Positions 30,901-39,392 of a stretch of DNA of 64,000 nucleotides are shown here, one piece after another. The first letter of the stretch is position 1. The number at the start of each line of letters is the position of its first letter. Both the position numbers and the translations under genes were made by a program. The stretch is from Ensifer sp. MPMI2T (GTDB taxonomy: Bacteria > Pseudomonadota > Alphaproteobacteria > Rhizobiales > Rhizobiaceae): contig NZ_SRXN01000004.1 of the NCBI RefSeq assembly GCF_004827385.1, positions 186,001 through 250,000 of the forward strand. Direction: 5' to 3'. Below the pieces are notes generated by a model. It was not told where the DNA came from. It searched no databases and was given only the letters and a program-made list of their open reading frames with translations.

Positions 30901-30920
30901 TCCCGAAATGGATTGAGACC

Positions 30921-31484
30921 ATGAGCAAGCTTGAAAACCCAGTCCTGATGGCGACCATCGGCGCGGCCCAGGGTCTGCGCGGCGAGGTGCGGGTGAAATC
31001 CTTTACTGCCGACCCGACGGCGCTCGGCGACTACGGCAACTTGCACAGCGCGGACGGTCGCGTCTTCGAGGTGCTCGAAATCCGCGAGGCGAAGAACGTG
31101 GTCGTGGTGCGCTTTCGCGGCGTCAACGACCGTAATGCGGCGGAGGCGCTCAACGGGCTCGAGCTCTTCATCGAGCGCGACAATCTTCCCGATGACGATC
31201 TCGATGAGGACGAGTTTTTCTATGCCGATCTCGAAGGGCTGGAGGCGGTGGACGGTGCCGGCAAGAGCTATGGCTCGGTGACCGGTGTCTTCGATTTCGG
31301 CGCCGGTGATCTCCTGGAACTGAAAGGACCGGGCAGGCGGCCTGTATTGATCCCCTTCACCGAATGGTCGGTGCTCGAAATCGATCTCGAGGCGGGCAAG
31401 CTGCTGGTCGACCCGGTCGCTGCGGGTCTTGTCGACGACAAGGACGAAGGCGCCGGCAATCCTTTCCCGAAAAAGAGCAAGTGA
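30921..31484 (+). CDS. rimM: 16S rRNA processing protein RimM
   Basis: A 187-residue 30S-maturation factor that binds ribosomal protein uS19. The N-terminal RimM domain opens with [25 protein letters not shown]. The C-terminal PRC-barrel-like domain contains [43 protein letters not shown] and [18 protein letters not shown] at 30921. trmD starts 11 bp after the stop, or at a GTG that overlaps it. Confidence 0.96.
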   Translation: MSKLENPVLMATIGAAQGLRGEVRVKSFTADPTALGDYGNLHSADGRVFEVLEIREAKNVVVVRFRGVNDRNAAEALNGLELFIERDNLPDDDLDEDEFFYADLEGLEAVDGAGKSYGSVTGVFDFGAGDLLELKGPGRRPVLIPFTEWSVLEIDLEAGKLLVDPVAAGLVDDKDEGAGNPFPKKSK

Positions 31485-31495
31485 GCGGTTCGGCG

Positions 31496-32206
31496 ATGTC
31501 CTTTCGCGCCACGGTCCTCACGCTCTATCCGGAGATGTTTCCCGGACATCTCGGCGTTTCGCTCGCCGGCAAGGCGCTGGAGCGCGGGCAGTGGTCGATC
31601 GAGGCGGTGCAGATTCGCGATTTCGCCGAGGACAAGCACCGCACCGTCGACGACACGCCAGCCGGCGGCGGCGCCGGCATGGTGCTGAAGCCCGACGTGT
31701 TGGCGCGCGCGATCGACAGGGTCGCGGCCGAGGATAATCGTCCGCGGCTGCTGATGAGCCCGCGCGGCCGACCTTTGACGCAGGAGCGCGTGCGCGAACT
31801 CGCCGCTGGTCCCGGCGTCGTCATCGTCTGCGGCCGCTTCGAGGGGGTCGACCAGCGGGTCATCGATACGCGTAATCTCGAGGAAGTGTCGATCGGCGAC
31901 TACATTCTTTCCGGCGGAGAGCCGGCGGCGCTTGTGCTGCTCGATGCCGTCGTGCGCATCCTGCCGGGCGTGATGGGCAACGAATTGTCCGGCGTGCACG
32001 AAAGCTTCGAGGGCGGACTTCTGGAGCATCCGCACTACACCCGGCCGCAGGTCTTCGAAGGCCATGAAATTCCGGCGGTGCTCACCTCCGGAAACCATGG
32101 CGCCATCGCCAAATGGCGCGAGGCGGAAGCCCGAAAATTGACGGCTGAGCGCCGGCCGGATCTGCTCGCGCGTGATCCGAAAAGTGGAAAGCGGTTTTCG
32201 GAATAA
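31496..32206 (+). CDS. trmD: tRNA (guanine37-N1)-methyltransferase TrmD
   Basis: A 236-residue SPOUT enzyme that methylates G37 next to the anticodon and prevents +1 frameshifting. Conserved blocks include [24 protein letters not shown], the trefoil-knot region [28 protein letters not shown] and [14 protein letters not shown], then the late block [12 protein letters not shown]. Start taken as ATG 31496; GTG 31481, inside a GTGA overlap with rimM, is also in frame. The last 11 codons ([11 protein letters not shown]) and stop lie in a hairpin-forming sequence that looks like a dispersed repeat. Confidence 0.96.
   Translation: MSFRATVLTLYPEMFPGHLGVSLAGKALERGQWSIEAVQIRDFAEDKHRTVDDTPAGGGAGMVLKPDVLARAIDRVAAEDNRPRLLMSPRGRPLTQERVRELAAGPGVVIVCGRFEGVDQRVIDTRNLEEVSIGDYILSGGEPAALVLLDAVVRILPGVMGNELSGVHESFEGGLLEHPHYTRPQVFEGHEIPAVLTSGNHGAIAKWREAEARKLTAERRPDLLARDPKSGKRFSE
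32176..32202. repeat. AAAAGTGG...CGGTTTT hairpin repeat at the 3' end of trmD
   Basis: TCCGAAAA-GTGGAAAGCGG-TTTTCGGA is a perfect 8-bp inverted repeat immediately before the TAA stop. Similar AAAAGTGxGAAGCGGTTTTCC sequences occur intergenically, for example at 33918-33943. Confidence 0.7.
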
Positions 32207-32235
32207 ACGTGAATCAAAAATTGCTGTGCGATCGG

Positions 32236-32988
32236 TCAGCTGGTGAAGAAATAATAGGCGGCAAGCAGCAGCCCGACCGCGACGACGAGTGCGCGAATGA
32301 TCGCCTGCGGAACGCGCCGCGCCGCCCAGACCCCCGAATAGCCGCCAAGGGCCGCACCCGGAACCATGATGGCCGCGTGCAGCCAGGAGACGACGCCGCC
32401 CGCGGCAAAGACCGCGATGGCGATCGCGGCAATGACGATCGAGATAAAGTTCTTCAGCGCGTTCAGCCGATGGTAGCTGCCACCGGTCGCAAGGCCGAGA
32501 ACGGCCAGCATCATGATCCCCATGCCGGCGCCGAAGAAGCCACCATAGACGGAGGTCGCCATCTGGCTGGCGACCCCGAGCGGACCGATTCGGTGTTCGT
32601 CGCTGCGTGCCTTAGGCTTCAGCAGCGGACCGGCCGCGAAGATCGCGGTCGCGGCGATCAGTAGCCAGGGCACCATCGCGCGGAAGGACGGGTTGGAGAG
32701 GGACAGCAGGAGCAGCGCACCCGCCAGCCCGCCGATCGCCGAGATGACGCCGAGCAAGATCGCGTTCCGCCGGTCCGCGCGAATTTCCTTGGCATAGGCG
32801 AGCGCCGAGGTGATGTAGCCTGGCAGCTGGATGATCGACGAGGTGGCGTTGGCAACGATCGGCGACAGGCCGCCAAGCGTCATGGCTCCGAAGGTCAGAA
32901 AGGTGCCGCCGCCGGCGATGGCATTGACGACACCGGAGAGGAATCCCGAAACAAAAAGCAGAAAAGCTTGAACAATCGTCATGGCCAT
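32236..32988 (-). CDS. TauE/SafE-family (TSUP) membrane transporter
   Basis: A 250-residue integral membrane protein with seven to eight helices, from FLLFVSGFLSGVVNAIAGGG to ALVVAVGLLLAAYYFF. The N-terminal GxxxGxxNxIAGGGxFLTFGAM block and the internal repeat VYGGFFGAGMGIMML are TSUP signatures. The family moves sulfur-containing anions or organic acids; the substrate is not evident. The gene is convergent with trmD and stands alone. Confidence 0.93.
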   Translation of the reverse strand: MAMTIVQAFLLFVSGFLSGVVNAIAGGGTFLTFGAMTLGGLSPIVANATSSIIQLPGYITSALAYAKEIRADRRNAILLGVISAIGGLAGALLLLSLSNPSFRAMVPWLLIAATAIFAAGPLLKPKARSDEHRIGPLGVASQMATSVYGGFFGAGMGIMMLAVLGLATGGSYHRLNALKNFISIVIAAIAIAVFAAGGVVSWLHAAIMVPGAALGGYSGVWAARRVPQAIIRALVVAVGLLLAAYYFFTS

Positions 32989-33313
32989 CCCCGTACCGCG
33001 TGGACACCGGGATAGCCGCTGGCGATATCGACCGCAAGCCCGTAGCCGAAACTGTCTCCAATGCCTGGAATTTCAGGCAATTCTGATAAAATGCCGTTTC
33101 TGAGGCGGCAAGCGCCCGGAAAATCGGCTTTCGGGGATGACAAGGCAGATTGTTTGGTGTATGTGCCGCCCCGGTTCGGGTTCTTTGCCCGTCGACCATC
33201 AACAAAGAATGGCGAATCCGCTCCTGCCATAGGTATGGCAAGGCTTGAAGGGAAATCCAACAGGCCGATCGAGAGCGCTCTGGCTGTTTCAGAAGAACGC
33301 AAAGGTTAGACCG
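32989..33313. other. Divergent promoter interval of rplS and the TSUP gene
   Basis: 325 bp with no recognisable gene, repeat or structured leader. It should hold both promoters. AACGCAAAGGTTAGACCG just before 33314 includes the rplS ribosome site AAAGG. Confidence 0.5.
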
Positions 33314-33847
33314 ATGAACATCATCCAGCAGTTGGAAGCCGAACAGGCCGCCAAGATCGCCGCAAAGCGCACCCTTCCCGATTTCTCCGCCGGCGACACC
33401 GTTCGCGTCAACGTCCGCGTTGTCGAAGGCAACCGTACCCGCGTCCAGGCCTATGAAGGCGTCTGCATCGCGCGTTCCGGCGGCGGCCTCAACGAAAGCT
33501 TCACCGTTCGCAAGATCTCCTACGGCGAAGGCGTCGAGCGCGTATTCCCGGTTTACTCTCCGCTCGTCGAGAGCGTCGAAGTGGTTCGCCGCGGTAAGGT
33601 CCGTCGCGCCAAGCTCTACTATCTGCGCGATCGTCGCGGCAAGTCGGCCCGTATCGTGGAAAACACCGGCACGCGCGCCCGCAAGCTGAACGAAGCCGAG
33701 CGCCAGGCCGTTGCCGACGAAAAGGCACGCATCGAGGCTGAAAAGGTTGCAGCCGCCCAGGCTCTCGCAGCCGAGAAGGCCGCAGCCGAAGCCGCCGAAG
33801 CAAAGGCAGCGGAAGAGGCAAAGGCAGCAGAAAACGCTGCGGAATAA
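33314..33847 (+). CDS. rplS: 50S ribosomal protein bL19
   Basis: A 177-residue ribosomal protein at the subunit interface. The core is clear: [42 protein letters not shown], the [15 protein letters not shown] block and [23 protein letters not shown]. From about residue 125 the tail is Ala/Glu/Lys-rich and likely helical ([24 protein letters not shown]), about 60 residues longer than E. coli bL19. The ATG at 33314 follows AAAGG. A terminator follows at 33871. Confidence 0.97.
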   Translation: MNIIQQLEAEQAAKIAAKRTLPDFSAGDTVRVNVRVVEGNRTRVQAYEGVCIARSGGGLNESFTVRKISYGEGVERVFPVYSPLVESVEVVRRGKVRRAKLYYLRDRRGKSARIVENTGTRARKLNEAERQAVADEKARIEAEKVAAAQALAAEKAAAEAAEAKAAEEAKAAENAAE

Positions 33848-33870
33848 GATTTCAATTCCTCGGAATTGTC

Positions 33871-33902
33871 AGAAAGGCGGCCTCGAGCCGCCTTTCTTTT
33901 TG
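33871..33902 (+). terminator. Rho-independent terminator after rplS
   Basis: GAAAGGCGGC-CTCGA-GCCGCCTTTC followed by TTTTTG, 23 bp past the stop. Confidence 0.9.
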
Positions 33903-33905
33903 CCG

Positions 33906-33958
33906 GAGCGGGATCAGGAAAAGTGCGAAGCGGTTTTCCGCATGCGTTCCGCTCGGTC
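33906..33958. repeat. GAGCGGGAT...AAAAGTGCGAAGCGGTTTTCC repeat
   Basis: GAGCGGGATCAGGAAAAGTGCGAAGCGGTTTTCCGCATGCGTTCCGCTC: an outer pair (GAGCGG/CCGCTC) around an inner hairpin (GGAAAA/TTTTCC). Related copies are seen near 21459, 34988, 38528 and 40077. Confidence 0.7.
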
Positions 33959-33993
33959 CTCAAGGGGAATCGGATTTCGCATCGACGCGAAAT

Positions 33994-34100
33994 CCTATAG
34001 CGCCGCGCGTCCAATTGGACGCGCAAAGGTCGCTGTAGCACTTTGAATTGCTGCATGTTTTTTTACCTTAAATCGGGTGCGATTTAAGGAAACATGCAGT
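33994..34100. repeat. RIME-like element, reverse orientation
   Basis: CTATAGCGCCGCGCGTCCAATTGGACGCGCAAAGGTCGCTGTAG, then ACCTTAAATCGGGTGCGATTTAAGGAAACATGCAG. Upstream of the amino-acid binding-protein gene. Confidence 0.9.
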
Positions 34101-34174
34101 GGTGATCTATCTTCTTGTCTTCCCGGTGAAATTTGTGACATTTTCTGTCGCCACAATTTTCGGGAGCTTCTCCA

Positions 34175-34984
34175 ATGACATGCCGTCGCCATGTGCTTGC
34201 GGGCATAGCCGCAGCCCTCGCCATTCCATTTGCATTCTCTGCGCCCGCGCACGCGAGCGACCTGCCGGATCTCGGCGGGAAGACGGTCGTGGTCGTGACC
34301 GAGAACGCCTATCCGCCGCTGCAGTTCGTCGATCCGAAGACCGGCCAGGCGGTCGGCTGGGAATATGATGCGATGAACGAGATTGCCAAACGGCTGAACT
34401 TCAAGGTCGAGTACCAGAACACCAGCTGGGATGCGATGATCCAGGCGGTCTCGGACGGCCAGTACCAGGTCGGCATGACCGGCATCACCATCAAGGACGA
34501 CCGCAAGGAAAAGGTCGACTTCTCCGATCCCTATATGCGCTCGCAGCAGTTCATGCTGGTGCGCGGCGACGAAGCTCGCTTCAAGGACGCCAAGAGCTTC
34601 GCTGCGGTCGAGGATGCGCTGATCGGTGCCCAGCCCGGCACGTCGCCGTTCTACACCGCGGTCTATGAAATTCTCGACGGCAACGAGCAGAACCCACGAA
34701 TCAAGCTGTTCGAGACCTTCGGCGCGACCGTGCAGGCGCTCAAGGCGGGCGACGTCGACCTCGTGCTGACCGACAGCGTGGCGGCGCAAGGCTATGTCGA
34801 TTCGTCTGAAGGCAAGCTCAAGGTCGTCGGCGAGCCGCTCGGCACCGAGGATTTTGGCTTCATCTTCCCGAAGGGCTCCGATCTCGTCGCCCCGATCAAT
34901 GCCGCCATCAAGGCGCTGAAGGAGGACGGCACCTTCGACGCGCTCAACAAGAAATGGTTCCTCGACTACAAGATGGGCGGCTGA
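34175..34984 (+). CDS. Amino-acid ABC transporter substrate-binding protein
   Basis: A 269-residue periplasmic protein of the SBP_bac_3 (polar amino acid) family. The signal peptide is residues 1-27 ([24 protein letters not shown]). The binding-fold blocks are seen: [34 protein letters not shown], the [13 protein letters not shown] loop, KVDFSDPYM and [11 protein letters not shown]. The amino-acid ligand is not evident. The permease follows 59 bp later, with a strong hairpin between; no ATPase gene is adjacent. Confidence 0.94.
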   Translation: MTCRRHVLAGIAAALAIPFAFSAPAHASDLPDLGGKTVVVVTENAYPPLQFVDPKTGQAVGWEYDAMNEIAKRLNFKVEYQNTSWDAMIQAVSDGQYQVGMTGITIKDDRKEKVDFSDPYMRSQQFMLVRGDEARFKDAKSFAAVEDALIGAQPGTSPFYTAVYEILDGNEQNPRIKLFETFGATVQALKAGDVDLVLTDSVAAQGYVDSSEGKLKVVGEPLGTEDFGFIFPKGSDLVAPINAAIKALKEDGTFDALNKKWFLDYKMGG

Positions 34985-34987
34985 TCG

Positions 34988-35031
34988 CCGGAGCGGGATG
35001 AGGAGTCTGCGGCTCCCGCATCCCGCTCCAA
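34988..35031. repeat. Long hairpin between binding-protein and permease genes
   Basis: GGAGCGGGATG...CATCCCGCTCC is an 11-bp perfect inverted repeat with no T-run. It belongs to the GAGCGGGAT repeat family. Placed between genes of an ABC operon it may stabilise or process the upstream mRNA (inference). Confidence 0.75.
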
Positions 35032-35043
35032 CTTATCGGAATC

Positions 35044-35865
35044 ATGATGGTGCCAGTTAAATCCGACACTTCCGAAAAGGGCGACTATCCCTGGTGGCTG
35101 GTCGCCCTTCTCGTGATCGCCGTGGCGCTCGCCGCGGTCATCATTACCAACGATATCTTTTCCCAGGTTTTCGGCGTTGTCCTCAAGGGCATCGGCGTCA
35201 CAATTTTCGTGACGCTGGTGGGTTTTGCGCTGGCGACCGTGCTCGGCCTCGGCGTGGCGTTGATGGCGCTTTCCGAGCACGTTGCGCTCCGCCAGACTGC
35301 GCGCTTCTACACCGAGGTGATCCGTGGCGTGCCGATCCTCGTCCTGCTCTTCTACATCGCCTTCGTCGGGGCGCCGGCGCTGGTGGTGGTCGCGAATTTC
35401 GCGGCCGCGCCGGTCATTTCTGCAGGCTGGATGGAGCCGCTGGTCGTGCGCGATATCTCGCTGATGTGGCGGGCGATCATCGCTCTGATGATCGGCTATT
35501 CGGCCTTCATCGCCGAGGTCTTTCGCGCCGGCATCCAGTCGGTCGACAAGGGGCAGGTGGAGGCGGCGAAGGCGCTCGGGCTTTCGCGCTATCAGCGCTT
35601 TCGCCTCGTCGTCTTCCCGCAGGCGATCCGCGTCATCCTGCCGCCGCTCGGCAACGACTTCGTGGCGATGGTCAAGGATTCCTCGCTCGTCTCGGTGCTC
35701 GGCGTCGCCGACATCACGCAGATGGGCAAGATCTACGCCTCGGGCTCGTTCCGCTTCTTCGAGACCTATTCCATCGTCGCCTATGTCTATCTCATCCTGA
35801 CAATCGGCCTGTCGCTGGCGCTCCGGGCGCTCGAGCGGCGGCTGAGACGGGCGGAGGCGCGATAG
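35044..35865 (+). CDS. Amino-acid ABC transporter permease (HisM/GlnP type)
   Basis: A 273-residue inner-membrane permease. About five helices are predicted; the first, WWLVALLVIAVALAAVIIT, is followed by VLKGIGVTIFVTLVGFALATVLGLG, the canonical start of the transmembrane domain. RFYTEVIRGVPILVLLFYIAFVG and the EAA loop EAAKALGLSRYQRFRLVVFPQAIRVILPPLGND are diagnostic of polar amino-acid permeases. It presumably pairs with the preceding binding protein and an ATPase encoded elsewhere. Confidence 0.95.
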   Translation: MMVPVKSDTSEKGDYPWWLVALLVIAVALAAVIITNDIFSQVFGVVLKGIGVTIFVTLVGFALATVLGLGVALMALSEHVALRQTARFYTEVIRGVPILVLLFYIAFVGAPALVVVANFAAAPVISAGWMEPLVVRDISLMWRAIIALMIGYSAFIAEVFRAGIQSVDKGQVEAAKALGLSRYQRFRLVVFPQAIRVILPPLGNDFVAMVKDSSLVSVLGVADITQMGKIYASGSFRFFETYSIVAYVYLILTIGLSLALRALERRLRRAEAR

Positions 35866-35897
35866 GGTTCGCTTCGCCGGGATTATGCCCTGCCCGC

Positions 35898-36061
35898 TAA
35901 TCCCCTCCCCAACCCCTCCCCACAAGGGGAGGGGCTTCGATGCCGCGCCCCCTATTCATGTCTCAATGGTTCCGCGAGTTGGTATGCTGCAGTTGGCGCT
36001 CGGCGGGGCGGCGATCTCAAGCCCCTCCCCTTGTTGGGAGGGTTTGGGGGGAGGGGTGTTG
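35898..36061. repeat. Inverted pair of CCCCTCCCC-type palindromic repeats
   Basis: Arms at 35898-35940 (CCCCTCCCCAACCCCTCCCCACAAGGGGAGGGG) and 36019-36061 (CCCCTCCCCTTGTTGGGAGGGTTTGGGGGGAGGGG), about 80 bp apart, the same geometry as 1475-1647 but a diverged sequence. They lie in the 447-bp gap before leuC, which otherwise shows no gene or leader peptide. Confidence 0.75.
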
Positions 36062-36312
36062 GCAGAGTCGCTCCCATCTCGCCAATTGCCGAGGTGTCAA
36101 AAAATTGATATGAGCACGGCCATGGAATCCAAATTCGGATGTCGCGAACAGAAAATCGTCGTGCTGCAGGACCACAAGCGTCTGCCGGCACGGTTTTTCG
36201 CGCGGGTTTCCGGCGCGCTCACCGGCCGCCTATCCTGATCGTTCGATCAGTGTTTCCGGCCGCCTGCTGCCGGCCTTTCCCATATTCTGAAAATTCGAAT
36301 GGACATATCGCC

Positions 36313-37722
36313 ATGAGCGCACCGCGTACCCTCTATGACAAGATCTGGGACGATCATCTGGTCAACAGCCAGGACGACGGCACCTGTCTTCTCTACATCG
36401 ACCGTCACCTCGTTCACGAGGTGACGAGCCCGCAGGCCTTCGAGGGCCTGCGCATGGCCGGCCGCAAGGTCCGCGCGCCGGAAAAGACGCTCGCCGTCGT
36501 CGACCACAACGTCCCGACCTCGCCCGATCGCCATCTCGGCATCAAGAACGAGGAGAGCCGCATCCAGGTCGAGGCGCTCGCCAGGAATGCTGCCGACTTC
36601 GGCGTCGAATATTACTCCGAGAATGACAAGCGCCAGGGCATCGTCCATATCGTCGGTCCCGAACAGGGCTTCACGCTGCCCGGCATGACGATCGTCTGCG
36701 GCGACAGCCACACCTCGACGCACGGCGCCTTCGGCGCGCTCGCGCACGGTATCGGCACCTCCGAAGTAGAGCATGTTCTGGCGACGCAGACGCTGATCCA
36801 GAAAAAGGCGAAGAACATGCTGGTGCGCGTCGACGGCCAATTGCCGCCGGGTGTCACTGCCAAGGACATCATCCTCGCGATCATCGGCGAAATCGGCACC
36901 GCCGGCGGCACCGGCCATGTCATCGAGTTCGCCGGCGAAGCCATCCGGTCGCTCTCGATGGAAGGCCGCATGACGATCTGCAACATGACGATCGAAGGCG
37001 GCGCGCGCGCCGGCCTGATCGCGCCGGACGAAACCACTTTCGCCTATATCAAGGACCGGCCGCGCGCGCCGAAGGGCAAGGCCTGGGACATGGCGCTCGA
37101 ATACTGGAAGACGCTCAACACGGACGAGGGCGCCCACTACGACCGCGTCGTCGTGCTCGACGCCGCCAACCTGCCGCCGATCGTTTCCTGGGGCTCCTCG
37201 CCGGAGGACGTGGTCTCGGTGCAGGGCATCGTTCCGAACCCGGATGAAATCCAGGACGAGACCAAGCGCGCCTCGAAATGGCGTGCGCTCGACTATATGG
37301 GCTTGAAGCCGGGCACGAAGATCACCGATATCGCCATCGACCGGGTCTTCATCGGTTCCTGCACCAATGGCCGCATCGAGGACCTGCGCGCGGTAGCCAA
37401 GGTTGTCGAGGGCCGCAAGGTCGCCCCGACCGTTTCGGCCATGATCGTACCCGGCTCCGGCCTCGTCAAGGAACAGGCGGAAGCGGAAGGCCTCGACAAG
37501 ATCTTCAAGGAAGCCGGCTTCGACTGGCGCGAGCCTGGCTGCTCCATGTGCCTAGCCATGAACGACGACCGGCTGAAGCCGGGCGAGCGCTGCGCCTCGA
37601 CGTCGAACCGCAACTTCGAAGGCCGCCAGGGCTTCAAGGGGCGCACGCATCTGGTCTCGCCGGCGATGGCCGCCGCTGCGGCGGTTTCGGGGCACTTCGT
37701 CGATATCCGCGAGTGGAAATAA
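36313..37722 (+). CDS. leuC: 3-isopropylmalate dehydratase large subunit
   Basis: A 469-residue aconitase-family subunit of leucine synthesis, which isomerises 2-isopropylmalate with LeuD. The cluster cysteines are in [14 protein letters not shown] and [45 protein letters not shown] and [14 protein letters not shown] are further signatures. The ATG at 36313 gives the usual N-terminus [15 protein letters not shown]. leuD is 14 kb downstream, so the two subunits are not in one operon. A terminator follows. Confidence 0.97.
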   Translation: MSAPRTLYDKIWDDHLVNSQDDGTCLLYIDRHLVHEVTSPQAFEGLRMAGRKVRAPEKTLAVVDHNVPTSPDRHLGIKNEESRIQVEALARNAADFGVEYYSENDKRQGIVHIVGPEQGFTLPGMTIVCGDSHTSTHGAFGALAHGIGTSEVEHVLATQTLIQKKAKNMLVRVDGQLPPGVTAKDIILAIIGEIGTAGGTGHVIEFAGEAIRSLSMEGRMTICNMTIEGGARAGLIAPDETTFAYIKDRPRAPKGKAWDMALEYWKTLNTDEGAHYDRVVVLDAANLPPIVSWGSSPEDVVSVQGIVPNPDEIQDETKRASKWRALDYMGLKPGTKITDIAIDRVFIGSCTNGRIEDLRAVAKVVEGRKVAPTVSAMIVPGSGLVKEQAEAEGLDKIFKEAGFDWREPGCSMCLAMNDDRLKPGERCASTSNRNFEGRQGFKGRTHLVSPAMAAAAAVSGHFVDIREWK

Positions 37723-37748
37723 GCCGGTTCGAGCTTTTCCGGCATCTC

Positions 37749-37777
37749 AGGCCGCCCTTCGGGGCGGCCTTTTTTAT
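37749..37777 (+). terminator. Rho-independent terminator after leuC
   Basis: AGGCCGCCC-TTC-GGGGCGGCCT followed by TTTTTATT, 27 bp past the stop codon. Confidence 0.9.
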
Positions 37778-37831
37778 TGCGCACGACGGTGCGAGAATGG
37801 AACGACCGGCCGACAGATGAGGAACGCCCCC

Positions 37832-38377
37832 ATGCCTGATGACGCCAGACCTCCGACACGCCGCCTCCTGCTGCTCCGTCACGGCAAATCCGCCTGGCCG
37901 GAGGGGGTCGCCGACCATCGCCGTCCGCTCGCCGGCCGCGGCCGGAAAGCGGCGCCGGCAATCGGCGCCTTCATGGCACGGCAAGAGTTGGTCCCGGATC
38001 TCGCGCTCGTTTCGACCGCCCGGCGCGCGCAGGAGACCTGGGAGCTTGTCGCCAACGAACTGCCACACAAGGTCGAAACCCGCGACGCCGTCGCCATCTA
38101 CGAGGTGGCAGCCAAGGCCATGATCGATGTGATCCGCGAGGTGGAGCCGTCGGTCGAAAAGCTTATGCTCGTCGGGCACAATCCAGGCATGGTGGAGCTT
38201 GCACTTCTCCTCGCCGGCGGCGGTGACGAGGTGGCGTTGGCGCGCCTACGTGAAAAGTTCCCGACCGCCGGGCTCGCCGTCATGGATTTCACCATCGAGC
38301 AATGGTCCGAGATTGCGCCCGGGACGGGCCGGCTCGTTCGGTTCGTGACGCCCCGCATGCTGGAGGACGGAGCCTGA
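37832..38377 (+). CDS. SixA-like histidine phosphatase
   Basis: A 181-residue member of the histidine phosphatase superfamily. The RHG motif is LLLLRHGKSAW, with second catalytic residues in LVSTARRAQETWELV and LVGHNPGMVEL. Small single-domain members such as SixA dephosphorylate histidine phosphotransfer proteins or PTS components; the target here is unknown. I prefer the ATG at 37832, which has GAGGAA at the right spacing, over the ATG at 37817. Confidence 0.92.
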   Translation: MPDDARPPTRRLLLLRHGKSAWPEGVADHRRPLAGRGRKAAPAIGAFMARQELVPDLALVSTARRAQETWELVANELPHKVETRDAVAIYEVAAKAMIDVIREVEPSVEKLMLVGHNPGMVELALLLAGGGDEVALARLREKFPTAGLAVMDFTIEQWSEIAPGTGRLVRFVTPRMLEDGA

Positions 38378-38390
38378 AGAAGTCGCCCCT

Positions 38391-38510
38391 GCATGATTCC
38401 TTAAATCGGAACCGATTTAAGGACAAAATCATACAGCAATTCAAAATGCTGCAGCGACCTTAGATCGCGATGATTTTAGGTCGGAACGACCTGAAATCAT
38501 AAACGTGGTC
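38391..38510. repeat. RIME-like element with a divergent second palindrome
   Basis: First half is typical (CATGATTCCTTAAATCGGAACCGATTTAAGGACAAAATCATACAG, AATTCAAAATGCTGCAGCGACCTT). The second half is replaced by ATGATTTTAGGTC-GGAAC-GACCTGAAATCAT, another strong hairpin. Confidence 0.78.
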
Positions 38511-38571
38511 GATTCTAAGAAGTTGGCGCGGGATGCGGGCGGAAAACCGCGCACTTTTCCTCATCCCGCGC

Positions 38572-38695
38572 CAGAGCATCCCGCTTTCAAGTGGAATCAC
38601 CGAAAGCCGGATGCTCTAGAATCAAAAGTGCTAGAGCGTCCTTTGTGCGTTCATCTGAACGCACGGCGCTCTAGCGCGTCCGGTTGGACGCTGGA
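38572..38695. repeat. Variant mosaic element: foreign first palindrome, RIME-like second half
   Basis: AGAGCATCC...GGATGCTCTAG replaces the AAATCG palindrome; it is followed by AAAAGTGCTAGAGCGTCC and TGCGTTCATCTGAACGCACGGCGCTCTAG, homologous to the RIME-like second half. Another GCGTCCGGTTGGACGC follows. Confidence 0.7.
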
Positions 38696-38699
38696 GTTC

Positions 38700-39248
38700 C
38701 TACAACACCTTCACGATCGTCCCCTGGCGCATGTGCCGGATCAGCCGCTTCATTGCCGGCAGGCTGACGGCGACGCAACCCTGCGTCGGCTGGTAGCCGG
38801 GGCGAATCAGATGGAAGAAGATCGCGGAGCCGGCGTTGCGCCGTCTGCAGAAAATATTCCAATCCATGACCAGGCATACGTCATAGAGGCCGTCGTCGCG
38901 CATCATCGTCTCATGGCTTGCCGCAAGCGGGGGCTTGGCCGGGCGATTGTATGAGGCGTGCCTGGGATCGTCGCACCACAGCATGTCGCGGCGGGTGGCA
39001 CGCATTGGCAGTCGCGTCGGCGGCAACGAGATGCGGTCGCGGCGTATGTAGCCGCCGATCAGCTTCATCGATGTCCGCGGCGTTGCGCCGTCGCCCTCGC
39101 GCTTGATCGCCGTCACGCCCGTTCGGCCGATCGCCGCCTGCTCCGTTCTGCCGTCGAAGCTGACAAGCGCGCGCCGGCGGTCGCGTGGCGCCATTCTCAC
39201 GACGATCGTTGATTTCGGCGATCTTACTCCCGACGTTTTCTTGCGCAT
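38700..39248 (-). CDS. L,D-transpeptidase (YkuD) family protein
   Basis: A protein of about 182 residues with a single YkuD catalytic domain. The active site is recognisable as FFHLIRPGYQPTQGCVAVS with the conserved His and nucleophilic Cys; the usual SxGC appears as TQGC. Upstream blocks TGVTAIKREGDGATPRTSMKLIGGYIRRDR fit the short Rhizobiales branch (some members called DUF with LDT fold). I see no clear signal peptide at the ATG 39248; starts at 39293 or 39299 would add 15-17 residues. L,D-transpeptidases form 3-3 crosslinks or attach proteins to peptidoglycan. It is divergent from a CenR-like regulator gene. Confidence 0.85.
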   Translation of the reverse strand: MRKKTSGVRSPKSTIVVRMAPRDRRRALVSFDGRTEQAAIGRTGVTAIKREGDGATPRTSMKLIGGYIRRDRISLPPTRLPMRATRRDMLWCDDPRHASYNRPAKPPLAASHETMMRDDGLYDVCLVMDWNIFCRRRNAGSAIFFHLIRPGYQPTQGCVAVSLPAMKRLIRHMRQGTIVKVL

Positions 39249-39392
39249 TATTCTCACAAAATTTTGCCTTGTCCGTGACTTAGTGACGACCATAGGCATG
39301 GTTGCATTTATGACGGAGTTCAACGGCGGCCGGCTTGCCAAGCGCGGCATTTGAGCTAGTTTTGATTCAGGAAGCAAACAGGAATTGTCCCT

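Noticed and set aside
36062-36312. Leucine leader peptide/attenuator before leuC
   Set aside because: No short ORF rich in Leu codons followed by a T-tailed hairpin was found.
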